From Agromyces soli (lineage in GTDB: Bacteria > Actinomycetota > Actinomycetes > Actinomycetales > Microbacteriaceae): a DNA stretch of 64,000 bases. The stretch covers positions 1,798,001 to 1,862,000 of the forward strand of contig NZ_CP094533.1 of the NCBI RefSeq assembly GCF_022811605.1, given 5' to 3'. Position 1 is the stretch's first letter, and each line of letters begins with the position of its first letter. The position numbers and the translations under genes were made by a program. The notes below the pieces were generated by a model. That model was not told the origin of the DNA, made no database searches, and saw nothing but the letters and a program-made list of their open reading frames with translations. Of the stretch, positions 9,744 to 18,446 are shown piece after piece.

Positions 9744-11371
9744 GCCGGGATGGTCCTTCCGTCGGTGCTGTGGTCGTGCGTGTGGGGGCGGTCGCGGTGC
9801 GCGGCGGCGACGAGGAGCTTCGTGTACTCCTCGACCGGTGCGTCGAGCACCCGGGCGCAGGGGCCCTGCTCGACGACGCGGCCCTGCCAGACGACCGTGA
9901 CGGTGTCGGCGATCCGCCGCACCACCGCGAGGTCGTGCGAGATGAAGAGGATGGCGACGCCGAGCTCCTCGCGGAGCCGGCCGAGCAGCTCCAGGATCTG
10001 CGCCTGCACCTGCACGTCGAGCGCCGAGACGGACTCGTCGCAGATGAGCAGCCTGGGCCGGGGCGCGAGGGCCCGGGCGATGGCGACGCGCTGGCGCTGC
10101 CCGCCGGAGAGCTGCGCGGGGCGCTTCGCCGCGGCATCCGCGGGCAGCCCGACCGTCTCCAGCAGCCCGGCGACCTCCGTCGCCGGCCGCCCGCCGACGG
10201 CGAGCGCCTCCCGCAGGATCTGCCCGATGGTCATCATCGGGTTCAGCGAGGAGTACGGGTCCTGGAACACGATCTGCATCTGCCCGGGCGTCCGCGAGCG
10301 GCGGCCGGGCGAGAGCACCGCGCCGTCGAAGGCGATGGTGCCGCCGTCCTCCCGCTCGAGGCCCGCGATGCAGCGGGCGAGCGTCGACTTGCCGGAGCCG
10401 GACTCACCGACGATGCCGACGATCTCCCCGGCCGCGACGTCGAGGTCGACGCCGCCCAGCACCGTGCGCTCGCCGAAGCGCTTCACGACGCCGGTGGCGT
10501 GCACGAGCGGTGCGGCGGCGGGCGGATCGGCGGCGGACGCCTCGGAGCGCCCGGATGCCTCGGCGTGCCCGGATGCCTCGGCATGCACGGGCGCGTCGAG
10601 CGCGAGCGCGGGGTCCGCCGCGATGAGCGCCTTCGTGTACTGGTGCTCGGGCGCCGAGAGCACCCGGGCGGTGGCGCCCCGCTCGACGACCTCGCCGTGC
10701 CGCATGACGAGCACCTCGTCGGTGCGGCCGCGGACCAGGCCGAGATCGTGCGAGATCAGCAGCATCGCCATGCCGCGCTCGTGCTGCAGCTCGCGCAGCA
10801 GGTCGAGGATCTCGGCCTGGTTCGAGGCGTCGAGCGCCGTCGTCGGCTCGTCGGCGATGAGCAGCCGCGGGTCGCTCGCGAGGGCCGCCGCGATCGCGAC
10901 GCGCTGGCGCATGCCGCCCGACAGCTCGTGCGGGTGCGCCCGGGCGACCCGGGCGGGCAGGTTCACCTCGTCGAGGCGGCGCGCGACCTCGGCGTCGAGC
11001 TCGCGGGCGGGCAGCCGGCGGCCGGCCTTCGCCTCGAGGGTCCAGGCGATCTGCGGCCCGCAGCGGTGCACGGGGGACAGGCTCGTGAACGGATCCTGCA
11101 GCAGCAGCGACACCTCGCGGCCGCGCACGGCCCGCCACGAGGCATCCGTCTGCTCGAGCCGGTGCTCCCGGCCGTCGACGCGGAGCGTCCCCGCGGCGCG
11201 GAAGCCCGGCGGCAGCAGCCCGACGAGGCTCTTCGCCGTCAGCGTCTTGCCCGAGCCGGACTCGCCGATGAGGGCGAGCGATGCGGCGGGCGCGATCGCG
11301 AAGGAGAGCGGCTCGACCATGCGGCCCGCGGGGCCCTCGATGCCGTCGAGGGCGACGTCGATGCCCGTCAT
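9740..11371 (-). CDS. Peptide ABC transporter, double ATP-binding protein
   Basis: 543 residues with two complete ABC domains, as in GsiA or fused DppD-DppF. Domain 1 has GESGSGKTLT, LSGGMRQRV and LLIADEPTTALD. Domain 2, from about residue 275, has GESGSGKSTLAR, LSGGQRQRV and LLICDESVSALD. A short Ala/Glu-rich linker with repeated HAEASG words joins them. It energises the two permeases encoded just upstream. The start overlaps the DppC-type stop by 4 nt and the stop overlaps the peptidase start by 4 nt. Confidence 0.93.
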   Translation of the reverse strand: MTGIDVALDGIEGPAGRMVEPLSFAIAPAASLALIGESGSGKTLTAKSLVGLLPPGFRAAGTLRVDGREHRLEQTDASWRAVRGREVSLLLQDPFTSLSPVHRCGPQIAWTLEAKAGRRLPARELDAEVARRLDEVNLPARVARAHPHELSGGMRQRVAIAAALASDPRLLIADEPTTALDASNQAEILDLLRELQHERGMAMLLISHDLGLVRGRTDEVLVMRHGEVVERGATARVLSAPEHQYTKALIAADPALALDAPVHAEASGHAEASGRSEASAADPPAAAPLVHATGVVKRFGERTVLGGVDLDVAAGEIVGIVGESGSGKSTLARCIAGLEREDGGTIAFDGAVLSPGRRSRTPGQMQIVFQDPYSSLNPMMTIGQILREALAVGGRPATEVAGLLETVGLPADAAAKRPAQLSGGQRQRVAIARALAPRPRLLICDESVSALDVQVQAQILELLGRLREELGVAILFISHDLAVVRRIADTVTVVWQGRVVEQGPCARVLDAPVEEYTKLLVAAAHRDRPHTHDHSTDGRTIPA

Positions 11372-12222
11372 GACAGGCCTCCGCTCCGGGTGAGGCGCTG
11401 GCCGAGCCAGTCGCCGACAAGGTTCACGGCGCAGGCGACCGCGATGATGAGCACCGCGGGCACGATCACCGCGGCCGGGTTGTCGAACATGATCGACCGG
11501 CTGTCGGTGAGCTGCCGGCCCCAGTCCGCCGTGCCGGGCGGCACGCCGACGCCGAGGAACGACAGCGAGGAGAACGCGACCAGCGCGAACGCGACGTTCA
11601 GCATCGCGTTCGTGATGACGAGCGAGGAGACGTTCGGCAGGATGTGCCGGAACATCACCCGCCAGCGCGACAGCGAGAGCATCTGCGCGGCCTCGATGTA
11701 GGGGCGCGCGCTCTGCTCGAGCACGCCGGCCCGCACGATGCGGATGTCGGACGGGGAGAAGAGCAGCACGAGCAGGGCCACCGTCGTCCAGTAGCCGCCG
11801 CCAAAGACGCCGGACACGACGATCGCGGCGAGCAGCACCGGCAGGGCGAGCAGCAGGTCGGTCCAGCGGCTGATCACGAAGTCGAGCGGGCCGCGTTCGT
11901 AGCCGGCGAGCGTGCCGAGCAGGATGCCGAGCAGCATCGAGCCGACCGCGACGCAGACGGGCCCGACGAGGGCCGAGGCCGCGCCCGCGACGGTGAGGGC
12001 GAGGATGTCCCGGCCGAGCTCGTCGGTGCCGAGCGGGTGCCCGGGGCTGCCGGCCGGCATCAGGCTCGAGAGGATGTCCTGCTTCGTGGCCTCCGGATAG
12101 AGCACCGGCCCGAGCACCACGGCGAGGAACGCGGCGGCGAGCACGACGAGGCAGACGACGACGGTCACGGGCACGCCGCGGCGGCGGAACCCCACGCCGA
12201 CGGCGCCGAGCGAGGCGCTCAT
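11368..12222 (-). CDS. Peptide ABC transporter permease, DppC type
   Basis: 284 residues from ATG at 12222. An N-terminal helix precedes the periplasmic loop with HPLGTDELGRDILA, the hallmark of DppC/OppC proteins. Five more helices and the cytoplasmic EAA loop (YIEAAQMLSLSRWRVMFRHILPN) follow. The longer open frame continuing upstream to 12861 lies inside the DppB-type gene and is a shadow. ATGA overlaps occur at both ends. Confidence 0.93.
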   Translation of the reverse strand: MSASLGAVGVGFRRRGVPVTVVVCLVVLAAAFLAVVLGPVLYPEATKQDILSSLMPAGSPGHPLGTDELGRDILALTVAGAASALVGPVCVAVGSMLLGILLGTLAGYERGPLDFVISRWTDLLLALPVLLAAIVVSGVFGGGYWTTVALLVLLFSPSDIRIVRAGVLEQSARPYIEAAQMLSLSRWRVMFRHILPNVSSLVITNAMLNVAFALVAFSSLSFLGVGVPPGTADWGRQLTDSRSIMFDNPAAVIVPAVLIIAVACAVNLVGDWLGQRLTRSGGLS

Positions 12223-13211
12223 GCGGTGCCTCCCTTCGCGCGGACGCGCGGATCGAGCAACAGGTAGGCGAGGTCGGCGAGCAGCGCGATCACCGCGATG
12301 ACGAGGGCCACGAGCAGGGTGAGCGCCTGCACGACGGCGAGGTCCTTGAACAGCACCGAGTCCTGCAGCAGCGTGCCGAGGCCCGGCAGCGCGTAGGTGG
12401 TCTCGGCGAGCACCGTGCCGCCGACGAGGAAGGTGAGCAGCAGGCTCGCGCCCGTGACGATCGGGATCGCGGCGTTGCGGAGCGCGAGGCGGCGCACGCG
12501 CCCCTCGGGGATGCCGCGGGCCCTGGCGCTCGTCACGTAGTCGGCGTCGAGCTCGCGGAGCATCGCCGTGCGGGTGAGCTTCAGCACGATGGCGCCGAGT
12601 CCCGCGGCGAGCGTGATCGCGGGCAGGATCAGGTGGTAGAGCGTGTCGAGCGGGCCGCGCCCGCCGCCGTACACGGGGAAGATCGGCAGGTAGTAGGCGA
12701 ACACGTAGAGCAGCAGGAGGCCGACCGCGAAGGTCGGGGCGCTCAGGCCGATGACGCCGAGGGCGGTGCCGATGCGGTCGAGCACGCCGCCGGCGCGGAC
12801 GGCGCTCTGCACGCCGAGCGGGATGCCGCTGCCGATCGCCGCGACGAAGGCGAGGCCGCACAGCGCGAGCGTGAGGCCGAGCCGCGATCCGATCGCGTCG
12901 GCGACCGAGGTCTGCAGCCGGATCGACTGGCCGAAGTCGCCCGTCAGCACGCCGCCGAGCCAGCGCAGGTACTGCACGGGCAGCGGGTCGTCGAGGTGGT
13001 ACTGCTCGCGGATCGCGGCGACCGCCTCCGGCGAGGCGGGGCGGGTGCCGAGGAGGGTCTTCACGAGGTCGCCCGGGGCGAGGTGCAGCATCGAGAAGAC
13101 GACGATCGAGAGCACGAACAGGATCGCCACGGTGCCGAGCACGCGCACCGCGAGCATCCGGCCGATGGGCCGGAGTCGCGGTGCGCGCGCCGTGGGGAGG
13201 GACTCGGTCAC
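12219..13211 (-). CDS. Peptide ABC transporter permease, DppB type
   Basis: 330 residues with six membrane helices. The DppB-type N-terminal pattern (APGDLVKTLLG, then a segment ending REQYHLDDPLPVQYLRWL) and the EAA-like loop (YVTSARARGIPEGRVRRLALRNA) identify the family. It pairs with the DppC-type permease to form the channel. The start overlaps the binding-protein stop by 4 nt. Confidence 0.93.
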   Translation of the reverse strand: MTESLPTARAPRLRPIGRMLAVRVLGTVAILFVLSIVVFSMLHLAPGDLVKTLLGTRPASPEAVAAIREQYHLDDPLPVQYLRWLGGVLTGDFGQSIRLQTSVADAIGSRLGLTLALCGLAFVAAIGSGIPLGVQSAVRAGGVLDRIGTALGVIGLSAPTFAVGLLLLYVFAYYLPIFPVYGGGRGPLDTLYHLILPAITLAAGLGAIVLKLTRTAMLRELDADYVTSARARGIPEGRVRRLALRNAAIPIVTGASLLLTFLVGGTVLAETTYALPGLGTLLQDSVLFKDLAVVQALTLLVALVIAVIALLADLAYLLLDPRVRAKGGTA

Positions 13212-14809
13212 AGCTCAGCGCGGTAGAGCCGGGTCGGCCAGGACGAGATGAACGCGAAGGAGCTGTAGTCGTCGAAGCCGAGGTCCTTCGCGAAGGCGGT
13301 CGCCGACTGGCCCCACCAGAGCGGGACGTTCACGACGTCCTCGGCCTGCAGCGTCTCGACCTGCACGAGCAGCTCGGCGCGGGCGACCGGGTCGGACTCG
13401 GCGCCGGCCTGGGCCAGCAGCTCGTCGATCTCCGGGTTGCTGTACGCCGAGGGGTTGCCCGGCCCGAGCAGGTAGCTCGGCACCTCGGCGGGATCGCCGA
13501 GCGTGGAGAAGTACCACATCAGGCCGACGCCGTAGCTCGACGAGGCGTCGAGGCTCGCCAGCCATTCCTCGATCGGCACCTCGCGGACGTTCAGGGTGAC
13601 CCCGATGGAGGCGAGGTTCTCGGCGAGCGACTGCGCGGCGGTGCCGAGCTGGGGGCCGGTCGAGGGCGTGAGCAGCTCCGCCTCGAAGCCGTCGGGGTGG
13701 CCGGAGGCGGCGAGGGCGGCCTTGGCCGCGTCGAGGTCGAAGTCGTACTGCGGGATCTCGGCGAGCACCTTGCGCGCCTCGTCGGCGTCGTACGCCTTGC
13801 CGAGGGACTCCGGCGTCATGATCGCGGTCGCGGCCTCGCCGTGCCCGCGGAGGAGCTTGTCGACGACGGCGTCGCGGTCGACGGCGTGCGCGAGGGCCTC
13901 GCGCACCTTGGGGTCGTCGAAGGGCGGCAGCGAGGTGTTGAAGTAGAGGCCCACGTAGGACAGGTCGTTCACGTACTCGACCCGCATGGTGTCGAGCTTC
14001 TCCCACTGGCTCGCCTGCGCGAGCGGCACGTTGAACGCGACGTCGACGTCGCCCGACTGGGCGGCGAGGAGGCGCGTGGACTCGTCGGGGATGAACTCGA
14101 CCGTGATCGACTTCACCTTCGGCAGTTCGCCCCACCAGGTGTCGACGCGCTCGAGCTGCACGTGCGAGTCGGGCACGAACTCGGTGACCTGGTACGGGCC
14201 GGTGCCGAGCAGCAGCGAGTCGGCGGTGCCGACCTTGCCGGCGTTCTGCTCCCAGAACGCCTGCGAGCTGATGAACGCGGCGCCGCCGGAGCTCATGTTC
14301 GAGGCGAACGCGGCGTCGGGCGCGGTGAGCGTGATCGTCACCTCGTGCTCGTCGGTCTTCTCGATCGTGTCGACGCCCGCGAGGTAGTAGGCGAGGCCGG
14401 GGGAGACCGTCTCGTCGCGCGCCTGCTCGAGGCTGTAGACGACGTCGTCGGCGGTGACGGGGGTGCCGTCCTGGAACTCGGCGTCGTCGCGCAGCTCGTA
14501 GACGTAGGTCACGTCGTCGGTCTGCTCCCAGGACTCGGCGAGGCCGGGCTGCACGCGGCCCTGCGCGTCGACCGAGACGAGGCCCTCCTGGGCGATCGAG
14601 GCGATGTAGTAGTTCAGGATGCCGGCCTCTTGACCGACGTAGAGGTTCGACAGCGAGCCGGGGAGGGCGACCGTGATGTGGTCGATCTCCTCGCCCGTGT
14701 CGGCGCCGGTGCCGGGGTCGGGGGCGCCGGTCGCGCAGGCGGCCAGCAGCAGCACGCCGGCCGCTGCGGCGCCCGCGCGCGCGGCGCGGGAACGCGGGGA
14801 AAGGGACAT
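13208..14809 (-). CDS. Peptide ABC transporter substrate-binding lipoprotein (SBP_bac_5)
   Basis: 533 residues from ATG 14809, which has a good GAGGAGG ribosome site 7 nt upstream. The signal sequence ends in the lipobox LLLAAC, with the lipidated cysteine at residue 25. The mature part has family-5 solute-binding features such as LAESWEQTDDVTYVYELRDD and PYQVTEFVPDS. It would bind peptides or similar ligands at the cell surface. The same frame is open upstream through the whole LysR gene without a stop, so a fused translation product is possible. Confidence 0.92.
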   Translation of the reverse strand: MSLSPRSRAARAGAAAAGVLLLAACATGAPDPGTGADTGEEIDHITVALPGSLSNLYVGQEAGILNYYIASIAQEGLVSVDAQGRVQPGLAESWEQTDDVTYVYELRDDAEFQDGTPVTADDVVYSLEQARDETVSPGLAYYLAGVDTIEKTDEHEVTITLTAPDAAFASNMSSGGAAFISSQAFWEQNAGKVGTADSLLLGTGPYQVTEFVPDSHVQLERVDTWWGELPKVKSITVEFIPDESTRLLAAQSGDVDVAFNVPLAQASQWEKLDTMRVEYVNDLSYVGLYFNTSLPPFDDPKVREALAHAVDRDAVVDKLLRGHGEAATAIMTPESLGKAYDADEARKVLAEIPQYDFDLDAAKAALAASGHPDGFEAELLTPSTGPQLGTAAQSLAENLASIGVTLNVREVPIEEWLASLDASSSYGVGLMWYFSTLGDPAEVPSYLLGPGNPSAYSNPEIDELLAQAGAESDPVARAELLVQVETLQAEDVVNVPLWWGQSATAFAKDLGFDDYSSFAFISSWPTRLYRAEL

Positions 14810-15859
14810 GGGGGATTCCTCCTCGAGGGGTCGGGGGAGCGGAGCGAGGGCGATGGGTTGCGCGAAGCGCGCGCGATGCCCGTGCGAACGGCGGCGGGCG
14901 TCGGCGAGCGCCTCGACCTCGAGTCCGTTCGGACGGCGCGCGGCGAGCATGCGGAGGCTCGCCGCGACGGCGGGGATGGCGCTCGCCTCGGCGAGCGTCA
15001 GGGCGACGGTGCGGGTGGAGCAGGCGGGGCTGAGCCCGAGCGCGCGCACCCCGGGCGGCGGCGCGGTCACGAAGGCCCGCTCGGGCAGGAACGCCACGCC
15101 GAGGCCGCCGGCCACGAGGGCGAGGGCGGCGTCCGGGCGGGAGACGCGGAGGTCGCCAGCCGCGTCGTCGCGGCCGACGAGCTCGGCGACGAGCGCCGAG
15201 CGGGTGCCGTCGCCGAAGATCCAGGGGAGCCCGGTGAGGGCGGATGCCCCGACGCGCGCGTCGAGGGCGCCCGCCTCCGCGGCGGGCACGGCGGCGATGA
15301 GTTCCTCCGCGTAGAGGAACGTCGACCGGAGTCCCGCCCGGCGGAGTCGTGCACCGCGCTCGCCGGAGTCGCTGGTGGTGACGGCGATGTCGGCGCGGCC
15401 GGAGCGGACGAGCTCGAGCGCCTCCTCGGTGCCGGCCTCGATGAGGCGGGCCTCGACGCCGGGCAGTTCGGCCGCGATGCGGGCGAGCGCCGGGGCGATC
15501 GTCGTCGCGATGGCCTCGGCGGGGGCGGCGATGCGCACGGTGCCGACTCGGTGGCCGAGGGCGCGGGCGAGCTCGGTGGCCGCGGCCGTGAGGCTCGCGT
15601 CGATGCGCGGGGCGTGCGTGGCGAGCAGTGCGCCGATGGGGGTGAGGGCCGCCGAGCGGGCGGTGCGGGCGACGAGCGCGGTGCCGAGGCGCGTCTCGAG
15701 CCGCTGCACGTGCTGGGTGATGGTCGGCTGGCTGTAGCCGAGCGAGCGGGCGGCCGCGCTGATGGACCCGGTGCGGTCGATCGCGACCAGGATTCGCAGC
15801 GAGTGCACATCGAGCGCACGGGTCAGTGCGTCGATTTCGACGAAGCCATCATCGTCCAT
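14810..15859 (-). CDS. LysR-family regulator with no stop before the next gene
   Basis: The N-terminal winged helix is clear (LVAIDRTGSISAAARSLGYSQPTITQHVQRLE), followed by a two-lobed effector domain to about residue 310. A tail of about 40 residues then leads in frame into the start codon of the peptide-binding lipoprotein, and no stop codon occurs until 13208. I read the junction codon by codon: ...CGA CCC CTC GAG GAG GAA TCC then CCC ATG. Either LysR is made as a fusion, or a stop was lost by mutation or sequencing error. The gene is leaderless: TAGCCT lies 6 nt before ATG 15859. A LysR as first gene of the operon it may control is unusual, as most are divergent. Confidence 0.85.
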
Positions 15860-15865
15860 AGGGGA

Positions 15866-15871
15866 AGGCTA
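15866..15871 (-). promoter_or_regulatory. -10 box of the LysR operon
   Basis: TAGCCT on the minus strand, 6 nt before ATG 15859. The AT-rich stretch 15868-15906 next to it is the only such stretch in the region and is a likely LysR binding area. Confidence 0.55.
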
Positions 15872-15986
15872 TAGATGTTCATGTTTCGATGGCGTAACAA
15901 TATGTAGGCGGACGTCACCGGGCGTCGCCGAGGAGCTGCCGCGAGCTGGCACGATGAGTTCGGCACACGAGACACAGCGAGGTGGC

Positions 15987-16706
15987 ATGGATCTGCGGGC
16001 GGCGCACGAGGACTGGGTGCGGGAGCGCGAGGAGCGCGTCTGGGGCGAGTGGGGCATCGCGAGCCTCGCGGCCACGCACTGGCTCTGGACCGAGCCGCTC
16101 GAGCTCGAGGGCGTGCCCGGTCGCTGGCACGCGGCCGACGGCGTCGTCGTCGGCGAGGCGATCGACGATCTCGACGGTGCCGCGCTCCGGCTCGCGCCCG
16201 GCGAGGAGGCCGAGCTCGCCGGCATCCTCGTCCGCGCCTTCGAGCGCGACGGCTCGTTCGCGCTGCGCGTGCTCGACCCCGGCGCCGCCGCGCGGCGCGG
16301 CGTGTCCCGCATCGAGCGCTTCCCACTCGACCCCGCGGCGCGCGTGCCGGGCGTGGTCCGGCGCCGCACGAGCGAGCAGTCGACGACCTCGGTCGACGGG
16401 CACTCGGCCCTGGGCGCCTTCGACGCCGTCGTCAAGCTCGAACTCGACGGCCGGACCGTGGCCCTCGCCGTGCAGGAGGACGAGGGCTGGTACTTCGCGG
16501 CCTTCTCCGACGCGACGAGCGGCGAGGAGAGCCATCCCTTCCGCTTCCTCCGCTTCCCGGTCCCCGAGGGCGAGCTGGCGGTCGTCGACTTCAACCGCGC
16601 CTACCTGCCGCCGTGCGCCTTCTCGGACCACTACGTCTGCGTGCTGCCGGTGCCCGGCAACCGCTGGTCGGTGCCGGTTCGGGCCGGCGAGCGCGTCGTC
16701 GGGTGA
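15987..16706 (+). CDS. DUF1684 family protein
   Basis: 239 residues, soluble. WLWTEPLELEGVPGRWHAADG near the N terminus, SIERFPLDP-like spacing, and the C-terminal VVDFNRAYLPPCAFSDHYVCVLP with PVPGNRW are the conserved end of DUF1684 proteins, whose function is unknown. ATG 15987 is preferred because GAGG lies 5 nt upstream. An in-frame ATG at 15954 would add 11 residues. It is divergent from the LysR operon. Confidence 0.85.
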   Translation: MDLRAAHEDWVREREERVWGEWGIASLAATHWLWTEPLELEGVPGRWHAADGVVVGEAIDDLDGAALRLAPGEEAELAGILVRAFERDGSFALRVLDPGAAARRGVSRIERFPLDPAARVPGVVRRRTSEQSTTSVDGHSALGAFDAVVKLELDGRTVALAVQEDEGWYFAAFSDATSGEESHPFRFLRFPVPEGELAVVDFNRAYLPPCAFSDHYVCVLPVPGNRWSVPVRAGERVVG

Positions 16707-16771
16707 ATCGGCGAGCCGGATTCCCCGGCTGAGGCGGAATTTCCGGCGGAGCCGTATATCCTGATGGGGCT

Positions 16772-16948
16772 ATGGACGACTTCTGGGCGAATGCGATCTG
16801 GTCGCTGGCGCCGACCGTGCTCATCGGACTCATCTTCTGGTTCGTGATGCGCGCGCTCATGCGCGCCGATCGCAACGAGCGAAAGGCGTACGCCCGCATC
16901 GAAGCCGAAGAGCGCGCGAAGCGGGCGCGCGAGCGCCACGCCGGCTAG
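16772..16948 (+). CDS. Small membrane protein with charged tail
   Basis: 58 residues: one membrane helix (about 8-27) followed by a highly charged helix (RADRNERKAYARIEAEERAKRA). Proteins of this shape lie before cardiolipin synthase genes in related genomes as far as I recall. TATCCT at 16757-16762 could be its -10 box, 9 nt before the ATG. It ends 6 nt before cls, so the two are probably cotranscribed. Confidence 0.7.
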   Translation: MDDFWANAIWSLAPTVLIGLIFWFVMRALMRADRNERKAYARIEAEERAKRARERHAG

Positions 16949-16954
16949 GCGTCC

Positions 16955-18427
16955 GTGATCACGGGGGAGCAGGTGGCGCTGATCGCCGCCGGCGTCGTCA
17001 TCCTGATCGATCTCGTCGTGCGCGTCGTCGCCGTCATCGTCGTCCCCCGCAACCGCCGGCCCACCGCCGGCATGGCGTGGCTGCTCGCCATCTTCTTCAT
17101 CCCCATCCTCGGGGCGCTCATCTTCCTGCTGATCGGCAACCCCAAGCTGCCGCGCGGGCGGCGCAAGCGGCAGGCCGAGGTCGACCGCTTCATCCGCGAG
17201 TCCACGCACGGCGTCGAGCGGGCGAGCGACCCGTCCGGCTGGCCCGACTGGTTCGAGGGGGTCGTGCGGCTGAACCGCAACCTGGGCGCGATGCCGCTGA
17301 TCGGCTCCAACAGCGCCCACCTCATCGGCGACTACGAGGGCTCGCTCGCGGCGATGACCGACGCGGTCCACGACGCGAAGCGCTACGTGCACGTCGAGTT
17401 CTACATCTTCGCCTACGATCGCACCACGGCCGCCTTCTTCGACGCGCTCGGCGCGGCCGTCGGCCGCGGGGTCGAGGTGCGCGTGCTGCTCGACCACATC
17501 GCCTCGGCGCGGGTCGCCGGTTACCGGCAGACGCTGCGCAAGCTCGACGAGATGGGGGTGCGCTGGCAGCTCATGCTGCCCGTGCAGCCGTGGCGCTGGA
17601 AGTACCAGCGACCAGACCTGCGCAACCACCGCAAGATCCTCGTCGTCGACGGCGAGATCGGCTTCCTCGGCTCGCAGAACGTCATCGACCGCAGCTACAA
17701 CAAGAAGAGCAACCAGCGCCGCGGGCTCAAGTGGAAAGAGCTCGTCGCGCGCCTCGAGGGGCCGATCGTCTCCGGACTCGACGCGATCTTCGCCACCGAC
17801 TGGTACCTCGAGACCGACGAGCCGCCGCAGCGCGACGAGTTCGACGGGGCGTTCTCGCAGCCGGGCGAGGCCCAGGCGCTCGACTGCCAGGTCGTGCCCT
17901 CCGGCCCCGGCTTCCCGAACGAGAACAACCTCAAGCTCTTCCTCGCACTGCTCTACGCCGCGCGCGAGAAGCTCATCATCACCTCGCCGTACTTCGTGCC
18001 CGACGAGGCCATGCTCCGCGCGATCAGCGGCGCCACCCAGCGCGGCGTGCACGTCGAGCTCTTCGTCTCCGAGATCGGCGACCAGGCCCTCGTCTACCAC
18101 GCGCAGCGCTCCTACTACGAGGCGCTGCTGCGTGCGGGCGTGCGCATCTACATGTACAAGGCGCCGTACATCCTGCACGCCAAGCACTTCACCGTCGACG
18201 ACGAGGTCGCCGTCATCGGCTCCTCGAACATGGACATCCGCTCCTTCGAGTTGAACGCCGAGGTGTCGCTGCTCGTGCGCGGCTCGTCGTTCGTGCGCGA
18301 GATGCGGCAGATCGAGGACGGCTACCGCCGCGACAGCCGCGAGCTCACCCTCGACGAGTGGCTGAAGCAGCCGCTGCGCTCGACCGTGCTCGACAACCTC
18401 GCCCGGCTCACCTCGGCGCTGCAGTAG
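16955..18427 (+). CDS. cls: Cardiolipin synthase (phospholipase D family)
   Basis: 490 residues from GTG 16955. Two N-terminal membrane helices (about 5-27 and 37-58) anchor the enzyme. Two PLD units follow, with HKD-type motifs: RNHRKILVVDGEIGFLGSQN near residue 220, and HAKHFTVDDEVAVIGSSNMD near residue 409. The first motif has H-x-K as HRK and the second as HAK, and the downstream aspartates are present. It makes cardiolipin from phosphatidylglycerol and a second phospholipid at the membrane. Confidence 0.93.
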   Translation: MITGEQVALIAAGVVILIDLVVRVVAVIVVPRNRRPTAGMAWLLAIFFIPILGALIFLLIGNPKLPRGRRKRQAEVDRFIRESTHGVERASDPSGWPDWFEGVVRLNRNLGAMPLIGSNSAHLIGDYEGSLAAMTDAVHDAKRYVHVEFYIFAYDRTTAAFFDALGAAVGRGVEVRVLLDHIASARVAGYRQTLRKLDEMGVRWQLMLPVQPWRWKYQRPDLRNHRKILVVDGEIGFLGSQNVIDRSYNKKSNQRRGLKWKELVARLEGPIVSGLDAIFATDWYLETDEPPQRDEFDGAFSQPGEAQALDCQVVPSGPGFPNENNLKLFLALLYAAREKLIITSPYFVPDEAMLRAISGATQRGVHVELFVSEIGDQALVYHAQRSYYEALLRAGVRIYMYKAPYILHAKHFTVDDEVAVIGSSNMDIRSFELNAEVSLLVRGSSFVREMRQIEDGYRRDSRELTLDEWLKQPLRSTVLDNLARLTSALQ

Positions 18428-18446
18428 CGCGGCCGCCCGGCCGCGC
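18427..18446. terminator. Hairpin between convergent genes
   Basis: GCGCGGCCG pairs with CGGCCGCGC directly after the cls stop. It is a short GC hairpin without a T run, placed between the convergent cls and pirin genes. Confidence 0.45.
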
